Of a stretch of DNA of 64,000 bases, positions 18,262 through 27,431 are shown in pieces. Origin of the DNA: an uncultured Flavobacteriaceae bacterium (GTDB taxonomy: Bacteria; Bacteroidota; Bacteroidia; Flavobacteriales; Flavobacteriaceae); assembly GCA_947493175.1 (NCBI GenBank), contig CANLQD010000001.1, forward strand, positions 840,748 through 904,747, given 5' to 3'. The position numbers were made by a program, and so were the translations under genes. Under the pieces are notes generated by a model. That model was not told the origin of the DNA. It ran no database searches and worked only from the letters and a program-made list of their open reading frames with translations. Within the stretch, counting starts at the first letter, position 1; each line of letters starts with the position of its first letter.

Positions 18262-19431
18262 TCAGAAAACGGGCCTTAAAAATCTGTCCCATCTAAATTG
18301 ATCATTGTGTGTCGAACAGATTACGTACTGAACCTTACCAATTATACGTTCACTTGGAACAAACCCAAAAAATCTTGAATCGGAGGATTGCTTCCTATTG
18401 TCTCCCATCATAAAAAAATAACTTCTCCTAAATGTGTAACTTTCTTTTTTGAGATTACCAACTAAATAAGAATCACCTAACCTTGTAATTTCTGTCCCCT
18501 CAAATTGTGAGATTACAGATTTATACTTTAAGTAATTATCCATGTTCAAAAGTATTTTCATTCCTTTTTTAGGAATGATTAAAGGCCCGTAATTATCGAG
18601 ACTCCAGTTGATTTCCGGTGCTTCAGGATACAAACTTCTTGTAGCTAGACTATCAATAACTTTAGAAGGCATTAAGCCTATTTTTTTTGTTTCAACTAAG
18701 CTTTTAAGAGAAAGAGTAGCAATAAAATCCGTATCCCTTTTTGTCAGAGTTGTATCAATTCCTAATGAATCTAGTTTTTTGGTGAGCGAACTTTTGGTCA
18801 ACAACCCTTCAATTACATATTCGGTCTTAACTAAGGGTGTCGGAAGATAAAATTCGTTATTCACGTAAGTGCTTCCATCCCTTATTGTTAAAGTATCTCC
18901 ACTAACCGCCATACAGCGTTTTACAATATGAAAGGAATTGTCGAAAGGCATGGTAAATAAGACTATATCACCTTTTTTTACATTTGTGAATCCAGACAAA
19001 CGTTTATCGTTCCATGAGTGAGAACTCAGAGAATCCCTCCATCGACGGTTTTTATAAAATACTAAATTTAACCAGGGTATGTCTAAAGGAGATCTTGGCA
19101 ATTTAGGCCCATATGGTAATTTGTTAATGAAAATTATATCTTTTGGAAACAAAGTATCCTCCATTGAAGAGCTTGGCACTTTATAAATTTCAAACCAAAA
19201 TAGCTTTATTAGTACAGAGATAACAAAGAAACCAAAAAAAAGAATGGACATCTTTAACAGCTTTTTTAAAGTAGGGTGTTTGATTAGTTTTCCTAGATAA
19301 TTGAATAACCAATAAAAACCTAGGAATGCAATCATTATTAGACATATCCAATACAATCCACTAAAGAGGGGAATCAATAGAATCAATAGAGTAACAAAAT
19401 GTCTTCCGTAGTTGGTTTTAAGGCATCTCAT
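18262..19431 (-). CDS. Additional signal peptidase I (S26A)
   Basis: 389 residues. Two N-terminal membrane segments (about 12-45 and 60-80) lead to the catalytic serine motif KVPSSSMEDTL (Ser89). The lysine box is FHIVKRCMAVSGD (Lys171), and box E is MGDNRKQSSDSRFFGFVP. The residues between the boxes carry the insertion usual in Bacteroidota LepB. It is AT-rich and lies within accessory cargo beside small secreted peptides, so it is unlikely to be the housekeeping copy. It probably removes leaders of cluster products on the periplasmic face of the inner membrane (inference). Confidence 0.9.
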   Translation of the reverse strand: MRCLKTNYGRHFVTLLILLIPLFSGLYWICLIMIAFLGFYWLFNYLGKLIKHPTLKKLLKMSILFFGFFVISVLIKLFWFEIYKVPSSSMEDTLFPKDIIFINKLPYGPKLPRSPLDIPWLNLVFYKNRRWRDSLSSHSWNDKRLSGFTNVKKGDIVLFTMPFDNSFHIVKRCMAVSGDTLTIRDGSTYVNNEFYLPTPLVKTEYVIEGLLTKSSLTKKLDSLGIDTTLTKRDTDFIATLSLKSLVETKKIGLMPSKVIDSLATRSLYPEAPEINWSLDNYGPLIIPKKGMKILLNMDNYLKYKSVISQFEGTEITRLGDSYLVGNLKKESYTFRRSYFFMMGDNRKQSSDSRFFGFVPSERIIGKVQYVICSTHNDQFRWDRFLRPVF

Positions 19432-19568
19432 TAGAAAGGCTAAGAGTTATAAAATTGAACAAACAGGCTTATTACGGTTTGTTATTAATCTGATTAGTTT
19501 GGATGAAAATCCAATAACAAGTTATTGTTAGTTATTTTGGCTTGAGAGCTACATACACCATCTACATT

Positions 19569-20000
19569 TTAGTCCTGGATAAGACTTAAGTATTCAATAT
19601 TTCCCTTTATTCTCAAGATTTTAGGTAAAGGTTCTCCATCAAAATATACATTAACACTAGAGTCAAATTTACCAACAGAGAAAGGATTAATTTTTACCAA
19701 TATTTTGCCTTTTTGTTTAGGCATAATCTTATCATCTGTCCATTTAGGAACAGTACATCCGCAATCTGCTACTACCTTGCTTATACTTATTGGCTGTCCG
19801 CCCAAATTGGAGAATTCAAAAGAAATGATAGTATCTCTATTTATAGAAATTTGTCCGAAGTCAGTTGTAGCCTTTTGAAAAGAGATAATCGAAGTGTCAT
19901 GTTTATTGGAACAAGAGAATATTGCTCCGGTAAAATAGATAGCAAGACAAATTCTAATTTTAAGCTTTTTACAGTTCCTTATAAACTTAGTGCTTTTCAT
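19569..20000 (-). CDS. DUF1573 lipoprotein
   Basis: 143 residues. The N-terminal signal ends in a lipobox (AIFSC). The domain has the DUF1573 pattern: TTDFGQISINRDTIISFEF, VVADCGCTVPKW (paired Cys) and GKFDSSVNVYFDG. DUF1573 is an Ig-like/ASH-type domain found very often in Bacteroidota envelope proteins near small secreted peptides; its activity is unknown. The gene starts 25 bases after the end of the upstream outer-membrane gene, so one operon is likely. Confidence 0.85.
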   Translation of the reverse strand: MKSTKFIRNCKKLKIRICLAIYFTGAIFSCSNKHDTSIISFQKATTDFGQISINRDTIISFEFSNLGGQPISISKVVADCGCTVPKWTDDKIMPKQKGKILVKINPFSVGKFDSSVNVYFDGEPLPKILRIKGNIEYLSLIQD

Positions 20001-20025
20001 TATCTAACCTTTTAGTTCAAGATAT

Positions 20026-22692
20026 TTAAAGTTGATAAGTCAGAGAAAGTATGGCAATTCTTGGTAAAATGAAGGTGTTTTGATCTGAAACAATAAAAAC
20101 ATCAAAACTATTTTCGTTTTTAAATTTGATATCAAATAAATTTTGAATTGATAGTTCCAAATTCCATGGACTATCCTTTGGCACATATGCAAAAGATGCA
20201 TTACTTAAACTGAAATTGTTATTAATATTTGCTGTTTTATTTACATAATTAAAGTATTTATAATCAAATGAAAAGACAAACTTCTTTAGGAAGTCATAAT
20301 CAAGGGAGACAAAAGGTTCTTGAGTAACAAAGTTAAAAGTGCTAATATCAGTTCCGTAATTACCTACGCTTTGTTCAAATCCTAATTCAATTACCGGGTA
20401 TCTCTGGTTAATTGTTTTAGCCGAAATCTTATAGGACCCTGTTATATTTTTATACTTTTGATTTACCCTATTTATTTGTTGTGAAGATTTGGATGCATTA
20501 AAGTTGGTTGTAAGTCCATATTTTAGATTTTCCGTACTTTTTTTAAGGATAATAGTTCCATTAAAACTTTGATTTGGAGCTCTCAATCGAATCGGGCTTA
20601 AGATTCTATCTTGATTTTGGGTGATTACTGAACTAGTGATTCCATTTATTCTATATACATAGTTTACAACACCCAAAATGTAAAGACCTCTCAACAGACT
20701 AGACCTAGAATAAGTAAAACTAGTATGATGACTGAGTTCGTTTTCTAGATTCTCATCACCAATTTTCACAGAGTTATATGATTGTAGATAAAAATTATTT
20801 GTTAAATCATTTATATCAGAGAAGGAACTTTTCAAACTAGAATCCAGCCTTAGCAACCCCCCAGTAGAATTTGAACGCCTCCTGATTGACAATTCGGGTA
20901 AGAATACCCACTTGTTTTTATGGATACTACTCGTTTGAGATACCGACCATGAAAAGTTGTGAAGAAATACACTTGGTTGAAATTCAAACTCACCCATCCG
21001 TGAATTGAAATAAATACCTGAATAAAAATCATTCCACTTAAAATCTACATTATTTCCAAAACCTTCGTTTTCAAAATTGTTAATTATTTCCCTATCTAGG
21101 ATTTGACTATCATTGGTTAAGAAGTCGTGGTTTCTATATTTATAACCAATTGTAATATGCAACAAGTTAGATTTATCGATACTCCAATAATGTTTACCTA
21201 TGAAATTAATATTCGTTTTTTTTTCTTTACGTAAAAGCGCGATGGTGTAATTATTTGAAATTGACAAAGGAACTAATCCTGATAAAATCAACCTGTTAGT
21301 ATTCCATAGTACGTCGGAAAAATTTTCGTCGTATTCTATATTGGAATTAAAAGATGTAGCATGCTGATTAGAAATTTTCTTGTGCCATTCTAAATTTCCG
21401 TTAAGATTAACAGCATCTGAATCGTCAAAGCTTTTAAAAGATTGTTCAGTGGAGTCAATTGTAGATAGGAGAGCTGTTTCAAAATTGTTTTTTATTCCCT
21501 TTGTTAAAAAATCAATTGACCATTGTTCGGATTTATTAGGAAGATATTTGAATTTAATGCTACCTAGCCCTTGTTTTTTATCTGTATTACCATTATTTGA
21601 TAGGTTTTCGAAAAAGGTACTATCTGGAAGAATATATTCATTATTGGTCTCTAAAAGGGTTTTATTCCTAAGGCTTGAATAAATTAGATAACTTGAAAAT
21701 TCAACTTTGTCATTAATAGCTTTTACGATATTTAAAGCCCCTACTTTACTCTCACTACTAATCACATCGGTGACTTCGACTGCTTCAATGATATCCTGCT
21801 CCTCGGCGACATCTCTAGGATTAAAAATAGTAGAAGGCCCGCCAGTAAAATTTTGATAATCCCTGGAATTGAACGCACTTTTACCAGTGTTGTTAAATCC
21901 ACCTATAAAATTTAGACTTAAATTTGGACTATAATAGAATAGGTTGGTATTTCCTTCATAAAAGCTTGCATTTCCTTTACCTGCTCTAATATCTCCAAAA
22001 AGGAAATTCTTCTTTCCCTTTTTTAACATAATGTTTAAGGCGATATTATCGTTGTTTGTCATTCCTTTTAAGAACGATACTTCATTGTAATCATCAATTA
22101 TTTCTATATTATCGACAGCATTTGCAGGAATGTTGTCTGTGGCTAGTTTACTACTCCCCCCGAAAAAACTCTTGTCTTCTACCATAACATGAGTGATTTT
22201 CTTTCCTTGACTAGTTACAGTTCCATTTTCATCAACTTCTATTCCCGGTAGTTTATTCAAAACATCTTTTAGCTTTCTTTCTTCCCCGGTTACAAAACTA
22301 TCTACGTTATATATAATCGTATCCTTTTTAATGGATATCGGCAATTCAAATTCAACAACTACTTCGTCCAACTGGGTTACATCTTCAACTAATTGAAATT
22401 TTTTTATAGTATCCCTAGTTGGTGTAAAATCAAAATCATATTTTTTGAATCCCAATAAGCTTACAGAGATGGAATAGGGAGTATCTTTCAGAAGCTCTAA
22501 ATTAAACTTACCATTTACTTTAGTAGCTGTAAATTGGATAGACTCATTAACATCAATGGGAGTTGCAATTATAGTAACATAAGCCAAAGGGTTCATTAAA
22601 CTATCGGTGACACTGCCTGTTAGATTTGTAACCTGTGCAGAAGCTACTCTACAGAATAATAGAATCATTAAGACAATCAATGTATGTTTCAT
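20026..22692 (-). CDS. Outer-membrane beta-barrel protein with carboxypeptidase-like regulatory and plug-like domains
   Basis: 888 residues. Signal peptide (about 1-20), then a CarboxypepD_reg-like beta-sandwich (LTGSVTDSLMNPLAYVTIIA, about 23-105) and a plug-like domain (KDVLNKLPGIEVDENGTV and DNIPANAVDNIEIIDDYNEV). A long barrel rich in alternating aromatic strands follows, ending in a hydrophobic C-terminal strand. It resembles the TonB-receptor-like outer membrane beta-barrel family proteins that pair with GLPGLI proteins. No TonB box is obvious. It could export, import or anchor the peptides encoded upstream. Confidence 0.85.
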   Translation of the reverse strand: MKHTLIVLMILLFCRVASAQVTNLTGSVTDSLMNPLAYVTIIATPIDVNESIQFTATKVNGKFNLELLKDTPYSISVSLLGFKKYDFDFTPTRDTIKKFQLVEDVTQLDEVVVEFELPISIKKDTIIYNVDSFVTGEERKLKDVLNKLPGIEVDENGTVTSQGKKITHVMVEDKSFFGGSSKLATDNIPANAVDNIEIIDDYNEVSFLKGMTNNDNIALNIMLKKGKKNFLFGDIRAGKGNASFYEGNTNLFYYSPNLSLNFIGGFNNTGKSAFNSRDYQNFTGGPSTIFNPRDVAEEQDIIEAVEVTDVISSESKVGALNIVKAINDKVEFSSYLIYSSLRNKTLLETNNEYILPDSTFFENLSNNGNTDKKQGLGSIKFKYLPNKSEQWSIDFLTKGIKNNFETALLSTIDSTEQSFKSFDDSDAVNLNGNLEWHKKISNQHATSFNSNIEYDENFSDVLWNTNRLILSGLVPLSISNNYTIALLRKEKKTNINFIGKHYWSIDKSNLLHITIGYKYRNHDFLTNDSQILDREIINNFENEGFGNNVDFKWNDFYSGIYFNSRMGEFEFQPSVFLHNFSWSVSQTSSIHKNKWVFLPELSIRRRSNSTGGLLRLDSSLKSSFSDINDLTNNFYLQSYNSVKIGDENLENELSHHTSFTYSRSSLLRGLYILGVVNYVYRINGITSSVITQNQDRILSPIRLRAPNQSFNGTIILKKSTENLKYGLTTNFNASKSSQQINRVNQKYKNITGSYKISAKTINQRYPVIELGFEQSVGNYGTDISTFNFVTQEPFVSLDYDFLKKFVFSFDYKYFNYVNKTANINNNFSLSNASFAYVPKDSPWNLELSIQNLFDIKFKNENSFDVFIVSDQNTFILPRIAILSLTYQL

Positions 22693-22936
22693 AAATTACA
22701 AAAACCGATTCTCAATTAACTCGTTGCAAATACAAGTTAATTTGTTGAGAAATATCCCTTGGGTATTTGTATTGCAAATTTTGCCTATTTACTTCTCTAT
22801 AAAAGAAATTCTGCCTTGCTCATTTTCTAAATTTATCCAAGCAACAAAACCGCAAATGCTAAAGGAACATATTTTACTTTTTTATTGGATTATAACCAGA
22901 TAGTTAGTCCTATAAGAAATAACAGGGTAAGAATTA

Positions 22937-23686
22937 CTAATTCCTTCTTCTGGCACTATTCAACTTCTCGATCAAAGAAAGATATTTCTCCTCAGTAACC
23001 TTTTTACCTTTAGGTCTTTTAATATTTATTTCCTTTTTTCCGTTCAATACTATCTCTATTGCTTGAAAATAGATTTGTCCAGCATCATAATTTGCACTTA
23101 ACTCTAATGTCAGGCCAGGCAAACCTTGAAAGTACTGAATTCCAAAGGATACGGGTATTTCAGGAGTATACCAAGCGATTATAGGTTCTTGAGGGCTCAT
23201 CCCGTGAATCTTTCTTGTTCCTAAATCTGCTATTGCCTTATAGCATTGATAATTTCCAATTTTTTTTGTTTCCTTAGTAAGTTCCCATTCTACATCCGCC
23301 GTAGAAACTAAGACTTCCTTAGTAAAAAAATATTGATAAATTTTTTCTTGATTGTCCAAATTAGTATAGTATAAGTACTGATATCCTCCCAAAAAACCAG
23401 TTTGATTCATTAAAAGGCCCTTTCTTCGCAAAGTTTCCATATCCTCCTCTGAACGAAAAATGGACTCATTGTCTTTGAATAAAAGTTCAAAATTTAAAGG
23501 AACAGATGCCTCTCCATTTTCGATCATTGCTGCCCTTTGTATTTCGGTCAAAGTAGAGTCTGTTTTAGCATTCTTCAGGTAATCTTCCAAGTCTGGGGTT
23601 GCCCTATAAACAATCTTTCCCTGAATATTTTGTGCCGCAGATATTTGTGCTAGCAATACTGTTGTTATTAATAGCAGTGTTTTCAT
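22937..23686 (-). CDS. GLPGLI-family secreted protein
   Basis: 249 residues from the ATG at 23686 (MKTLLLITTVLLAQISAAQN, a clear signal peptide). The frame opens earlier at 23713, but that start lies inside a hairpin. The family motif is present: FQGLPGLTLEL within IQYFQGLPGLTLELSANYD. GLPGLI proteins are periplasmic and of unknown function, and are very often encoded beside a TonB-receptor-like barrel, as here. Confidence 0.9.
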   Translation of the reverse strand: MKTLLLITTVLLAQISAAQNIQGKIVYRATPDLEDYLKNAKTDSTLTEIQRAAMIENGEASVPLNFELLFKDNESIFRSEEDMETLRRKGLLMNQTGFLGGYQYLYYTNLDNQEKIYQYFFTKEVLVSTADVEWELTKETKKIGNYQCYKAIADLGTRKIHGMSPQEPIIAWYTPEIPVSFGIQYFQGLPGLTLELSANYDAGQIYFQAIEIVLNGKKEINIKRPKGKKVTEEKYLSLIEKLNSARRRN

Positions 23687-23703
23687 TTTATCTCTTATTA
23701 ATA

Positions 23704-23732
23704 GCAGGCCCAATGATTAAATCAGGGCCTGC
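23704..23732 (-). terminator. Conserved GC-rich hairpin downstream of peptide gene 1
   Basis: The arms GCAGGCCC and GGGCCTGC form an 8-bp stem with a 13-base AT-rich loop, placed between the peptide stop and the GLPGLI start. A near-identical hairpin follows peptide gene 2. There is no T-tract, so it may be an attenuator or RNA-stability element that lets the short peptide mRNA outnumber the distal genes, rather than a full terminator. Confidence 0.55.
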
Positions 23733-23755
23733 CGAAGTTATTTGATATACAGATT

Positions 23756-23992
23756 TTAGCATCCTCCGCCGTACATACAAGCGTCAAAGTAACTGTACAT
23801 GGTGTTTCCAACACCTGCTGGGTATGCTGAGTCACATCTATTGTAAACATAAACACAATTCTCAGCGTTGGCTGAAGCCAATCCAACGATTGAACCCAAG
23901 GTTACATCGCCGGATTCGGAAACATTGGTGGTGTTGATAAACATGGTAGCCGCCAAAACGGCTATTCCACAAACTCCTATTATTTTTTTCAT
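23756..23992 (-). CDS. Small secreted Cys/Gly-rich peptide precursor 1 (NVEALA-like)
   Basis: 78 residues from the ATG at 23992. A basic and hydrophobic N-terminus (MKKIIGVCGIAVLAATMF) is followed by a conserved leader (ESGDVTLGSIVGLASANA). A short core then begins ENCVYVYNRCDSAYP and ends FDACMYGGGC, holding four cysteines. The leader resembles the NVEALA-type precursors of Bacteroidota (a DVxLxxxxxLA motif before a Cys-rich tail), though the exact NVEALA string is absent. An AxA-type cleavage site (ANA) would release a 35-residue four-Cys peptide. Paralogous to the gene at 24684-24905. Confidence 0.7.
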   Translation of the reverse strand: MKKIIGVCGIAVLAATMFINTTNVSESGDVTLGSIVGLASANAENCVYVYNRCDSAYPAGVGNTMYSYFDACMYGGGC

Positions 23993-24013
23993 TCTTCTGG
24001 ATTTAAGAGGCAA

Positions 24014-24623
24014 TTGCCTCGATTAACTTTGTTTTGAAAAGTATTAAAGGAATGCTACTTTTACATATTTTCCCGTAGTTTTAGCTAGGAAAAAAATACC
24101 TCTTTTAAATAGATACTTCCTCTTTTCTAAAAAATAGCTAGGTCATAGTATTACATTTTACAGTTAGACTTTTTGTTTTGCAAAATCGGTGATATGTAAA
24201 AACTAATGGCCTAGTCTGTTTTTAACCCAAAACGTTTCCCCGTAGATATTTCCATTTCCTGATGATTTTTTGAAATTAATTTGATTAGGTTATATTTCAG
24301 AGTCAAACACTTAGGAAGTTGAATTTCCGTGTTCAGCCATTTAGGATTACTATTTTACGTCTAGTTTTTGTAACCATGTTTGTTTTGGGGCACTAGTTCC
24401 TTTTTAGAACATCTTAATCTTCGGTATAAATCAATCTTTATGGAATTTGTTATTGTTCCATATCCATACCGAGCGCCCTGATTAGCCTGATAAAATATAT
24501 TTGATTCATTTTTCAATAAAATCTAGCCCCTGTCTTTATCGACTAATTGGTCTTTAATCATAAGATACGAGACTATAGAATATGCTAAATCTCTATTGAT
24601 GCTGAATTCTAAATTCTGTTGAA
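24014..24623. other. Degenerate duplicated spacer between the two peptide genes
   Basis: This 610-base AT-rich stretch has no intact gene. The part near 24130-24262 matches 25040-25170, which includes the shared text TAGACTTTTTGTTTTGCA and the 3' end of the O-antigen-ligase-like gene (CATTTCC run near 24250 versus 25160). It is therefore the footprint of a tandem duplication that copied the peptide gene with the tail of its upstream neighbour. The middle part (about 24270-24600) shows nothing recognisable. Confidence 0.6.
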
Positions 24624-24650
24624 CAGGCCCAAACATAAAATAAGGGCCTG
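24624..24650 (-). terminator. Conserved GC-rich hairpin downstream of peptide gene 2
   Basis: CAGGCCC and GGGCCTG form a 7-bp stem around a 13-base AT-rich loop. It matches the hairpin at 23704-23732 in stem sequence, loop size and distance from the peptide stop. Confidence 0.5.
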
Positions 24651-24683
24651 CTATAGTTACGTGATATGGATATCTTTTTCATT

Positions 24684-24905
24684 TTAACACCCTCCACCGT
24701 ACATACATGCGTCAAAGTGATGGAAACTACTTGGGTATGCTGCATCACATCTATTGTAAACATAAACACAGTTCTCAGCGTTGGCTGAAGCCAATCCAAT
24801 GATTGCATCTAAGGTTACATCGCCGGATTCGGAAACATTGGTGGTGTTGATAAACATGGTAGCCGCCAAAACGGCTATTCCACAAACTCCTATTACTTTT
24901 TTCAT
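24684..24905 (-). CDS. Small secreted Cys/Gly-rich peptide precursor 2 (NVEALA-like)
   Basis: 73 residues from the ATG at 24905. The leader is nearly identical to peptide 1 (GVCGIAVLAATMFINTTNV, then DVTLDAIIGLASANA). The core starts with the same ENCVYVYNRCD and ends with the same FDACMYGGGC, but the middle is changed and five residues shorter (AYPSSFHHF). Conserved ends with a variable centre suggest a disulfide-framed secreted peptide under diversifying change. The function could be signalling, toxin or bacteriocin-like; nothing in the sequence decides this. Confidence 0.7.
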   Translation of the reverse strand: MKKVIGVCGIAVLAATMFINTTNVSESGDVTLDAIIGLASANAENCVYVYNRCDAAYPSSFHHFDACMYGGGC

Positions 24906-25119
24906 TTTTTTGGATTTAAGAGGCAATTGCCCCGATTCATTTTGTTTGAAAAGTATTAAAGGAATGCTACTTTCACATCTTTTTCCATAATATTTGATAG
25001 AAAAAAAATACCTTTTTAACTAGATACCTCCTCTTTTCAAAAATAACTAGGTCATGATATTACATTTAACGGTTAGACTTTTTGTTTTGCAGAATCGGTG
25101 ATGTATAAAAACTACTGAG

Positions 25120-27006
25120 CTATTCCGTTTTTAATTCAAAGCTTTTCCCTACTATAATTTCCATTTCCTTTTTTATTTGTTTAATGGCCGTTGAATGAAC
25201 CTTTATCTCTTTTAACAAAATATAATTCGCCATATCTCTTGCTTTATCCTCTTGACCGTTTGCCTCGTAAAGTTTTGCCAACAAATATGAAGGATAAAAT
25301 CGCGCGGGAATCATATTTTTTGCGAACATATACGAGGTTTCTGCCTCCTTAAATCTTTGCAACCCTCTAAATGAATCACCCAAGGCAGTTTCTATAACTG
25401 TAGTATTTAAGTGTTGTTTGGCTTCTTGTAATATAATTATTGCTTTTTGGTGTTGTTTAGCCATAGAAAGTGCCTTGCCATAGTTCATTAGAAAATCACC
25501 CTCTTTGCTAAGAATCGGATAACTTCTTTCATAACTTTTAATGGAGTTTTCAAAGTTTCCGAACTGATAAAAAGTCATGGCAAGATTCCAATCTGTATAT
25601 GCAGACTTTACATTATTAAAATAAAGGACACCCTTTACCAAACCGAAAATTATGGCTAAAAATACTGCTGGCTTTATTACATTTAGTTGTGAATTTATCA
25701 TTACTAAATCGCGCCCTAATGAAATTTGATAGTTGTCAAATTTGGCTAATATAGCGAGGAAAACAACCGCGATAACTTTTATAGGTAAAATTTGAGTTGA
25801 ATAAGAAAAGCAAGCAAAAATAGTAATCGACAACAGCCCAACATACGCTATTTTTGATAGTGTTTTACACTTAGTTCTTTTGTTACTACTCTTGATAAAG
25901 TAAATAAGTAGCATTAAAACAATTAAGCCTAATAATCCTTCTTCGCTAGTAAACTGTAGGAACTCATTAAATGCATAATAACTGTTGTCCGATATCAGAC
26001 TTTCATAGGTCTCACCTTTTTGTTCAAAATATCTTGCCTGATAATTCATGTAATGAGCCTTGAAGCGATCAAAACCCACACCAACTAATGGATTATCCCT
26101 CACTATGCCAGATGTGACCTTCCAAATAAATAATCGCCCCTGGGATGAAGCTTGTTTTATACTGTACAAACCGTACAATGATATACTAGATCCTAATAGT
26201 AAAATAACCATCAAGCCAATCCTGAGAGTTGGACCCATTCTAAAAAAAAGTCGGCGGAGATATCTATACCGAAATTCCAATAATATGACACTGCTAATAA
26301 TAATAGATAACCATGCTGCTCTTGACCTAGTAATCGGTAGAATTAAAAAAAGAGTAGTGAGACCTAAAATAGACATAGATTCTAGAACTCTTCCAATGAT
26401 ATCATTTTCCCGTTTTCTGCTTTGTGAAAATTTTGTGTCTAACCAGAGCTTTAACTTTTGTCTGAATAAATATACACCAAGGGTAATCGGCCAAATTGCA
26501 CCGAGTACTCCGGAAAAAGGCCCTGGATTAAAATATGAACCTGTAATTTTGAAGGTTGCATTTTTAGAAGGTACATATCCATATAGCTGCAAACCGCCAT
26601 AGATTGATTGAACTATCCCTGAGACAATAATTACCAATAAAAGCCAAATGAAGTATTTTGAATTGAAAGTTCTTATAATAACATAAAATATACTTAGTAC
26701 TAACAACTCCAAAAATCGAATTGAAAAACTAAATTCTGTATGGAGATAGTACCTATTAAATAGGATGTACAATAGTAGAATCAATAGAGTGATATCAATT
26801 CTTGAAAGAATAATGTCAAGCTTTCTTTTGAACAAAAACTGAATAGACACAGACAGTAATAAAAACAAGGTGCAAAAAGAAAAGAACAGGAATTTACTGC
26901 TTATAGTAGATTGAAAATAGTCATCAAAATCTATACTTGGTACTGCCAATAAAATAATCAAAGTGATAATCAATACCAGCTTCGAAAGAGTATCATTTAT
27001 TGACAT
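25120..27006 (-). CDS. O-antigen-ligase-like (Wzy_C) membrane protein with C-terminal TPR repeats
   Basis: 628 residues from the ATG at 27006. About 11 hydrophobic segments fill residues 1-450. The Wzy_C/O-antigen ligase loop includes GSYFNPGPFSGVLGAIWP and VRDNPLVGVGFDRFKAHY. The last 150 residues are TPR-like (NFENSIKSYERSYPILSK, AKQHQKAIIILQEAKQHL, RFKEAETSYMFAKN). Classical members ligate or polymerise undecaprenyl-linked glycans. In this setting the protein heads a series of peptide and envelope genes, so modification or retention of those peptides is possible. It is AT-rich compared with the tra genes. Confidence 0.8.
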   Translation of the reverse strand: MSINDTLSKLVLIITLIILLAVPSIDFDDYFQSTISSKFLFFSFCTLFLLLSVSIQFLFKRKLDIILSRIDITLLILLLYILFNRYYLHTEFSFSIRFLELLVLSIFYVIIRTFNSKYFIWLLLVIIVSGIVQSIYGGLQLYGYVPSKNATFKITGSYFNPGPFSGVLGAIWPITLGVYLFRQKLKLWLDTKFSQSRKRENDIIGRVLESMSILGLTTLFLILPITRSRAAWLSIIISSVILLEFRYRYLRRLFFRMGPTLRIGLMVILLLGSSISLYGLYSIKQASSQGRLFIWKVTSGIVRDNPLVGVGFDRFKAHYMNYQARYFEQKGETYESLISDNSYYAFNEFLQFTSEEGLLGLIVLMLLIYFIKSSNKRTKCKTLSKIAYVGLLSITIFACFSYSTQILPIKVIAVVFLAILAKFDNYQISLGRDLVMINSQLNVIKPAVFLAIIFGLVKGVLYFNNVKSAYTDWNLAMTFYQFGNFENSIKSYERSYPILSKEGDFLMNYGKALSMAKQHQKAIIILQEAKQHLNTTVIETALGDSFRGLQRFKEAETSYMFAKNMIPARFYPSYLLAKLYEANGQEDKARDMANYILLKEIKVHSTAIKQIKKEMEIIVGKSFELKTE

Positions 27007-27431
27007 ATAAAACAATTTTTCATTTGAGCATTAATATTCGCAGGATAAAAGTGAGAGACTTTATTTTAATTGTAAATTTAGTGGATAAAATGTTCGGCGT
27101 TGATAGTATTTAATCTATTTCTTACAGAAATATTTCTATTTACAACGTAAAATTTGATAAGAACCAAAACTTGATACAATTTATACCTACAATAAACTAA
27201 AGCAAGTCTGGCCAATATACTATTTGTTAAATGCACATTAAAGCTTTTACCTAGTTCAGCTTCCTAATAAAACTCTCACTTACTGTCATTTAGTCTTTTG
27301 GCCATGGATAGGAAATTTAAATAGGCACATTAATACTGACACTAAATATGCTATCAAATTCAGGGTCTTTCAATTACTGCGCACCGGTTAAAAATTTTGT
27401 TAAAAGATAAAAAAGAGTCTCAGAGTATTTC
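27007..27431. other. AT-rich intergenic region, no gene seen
   Basis: About 425 very AT-rich bases upstream of the ligase-like gene. It probably holds that operon's promoter, but I cannot fix a -7 box. No frame of interest and no strong dyad was seen. Confidence 0.5.
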
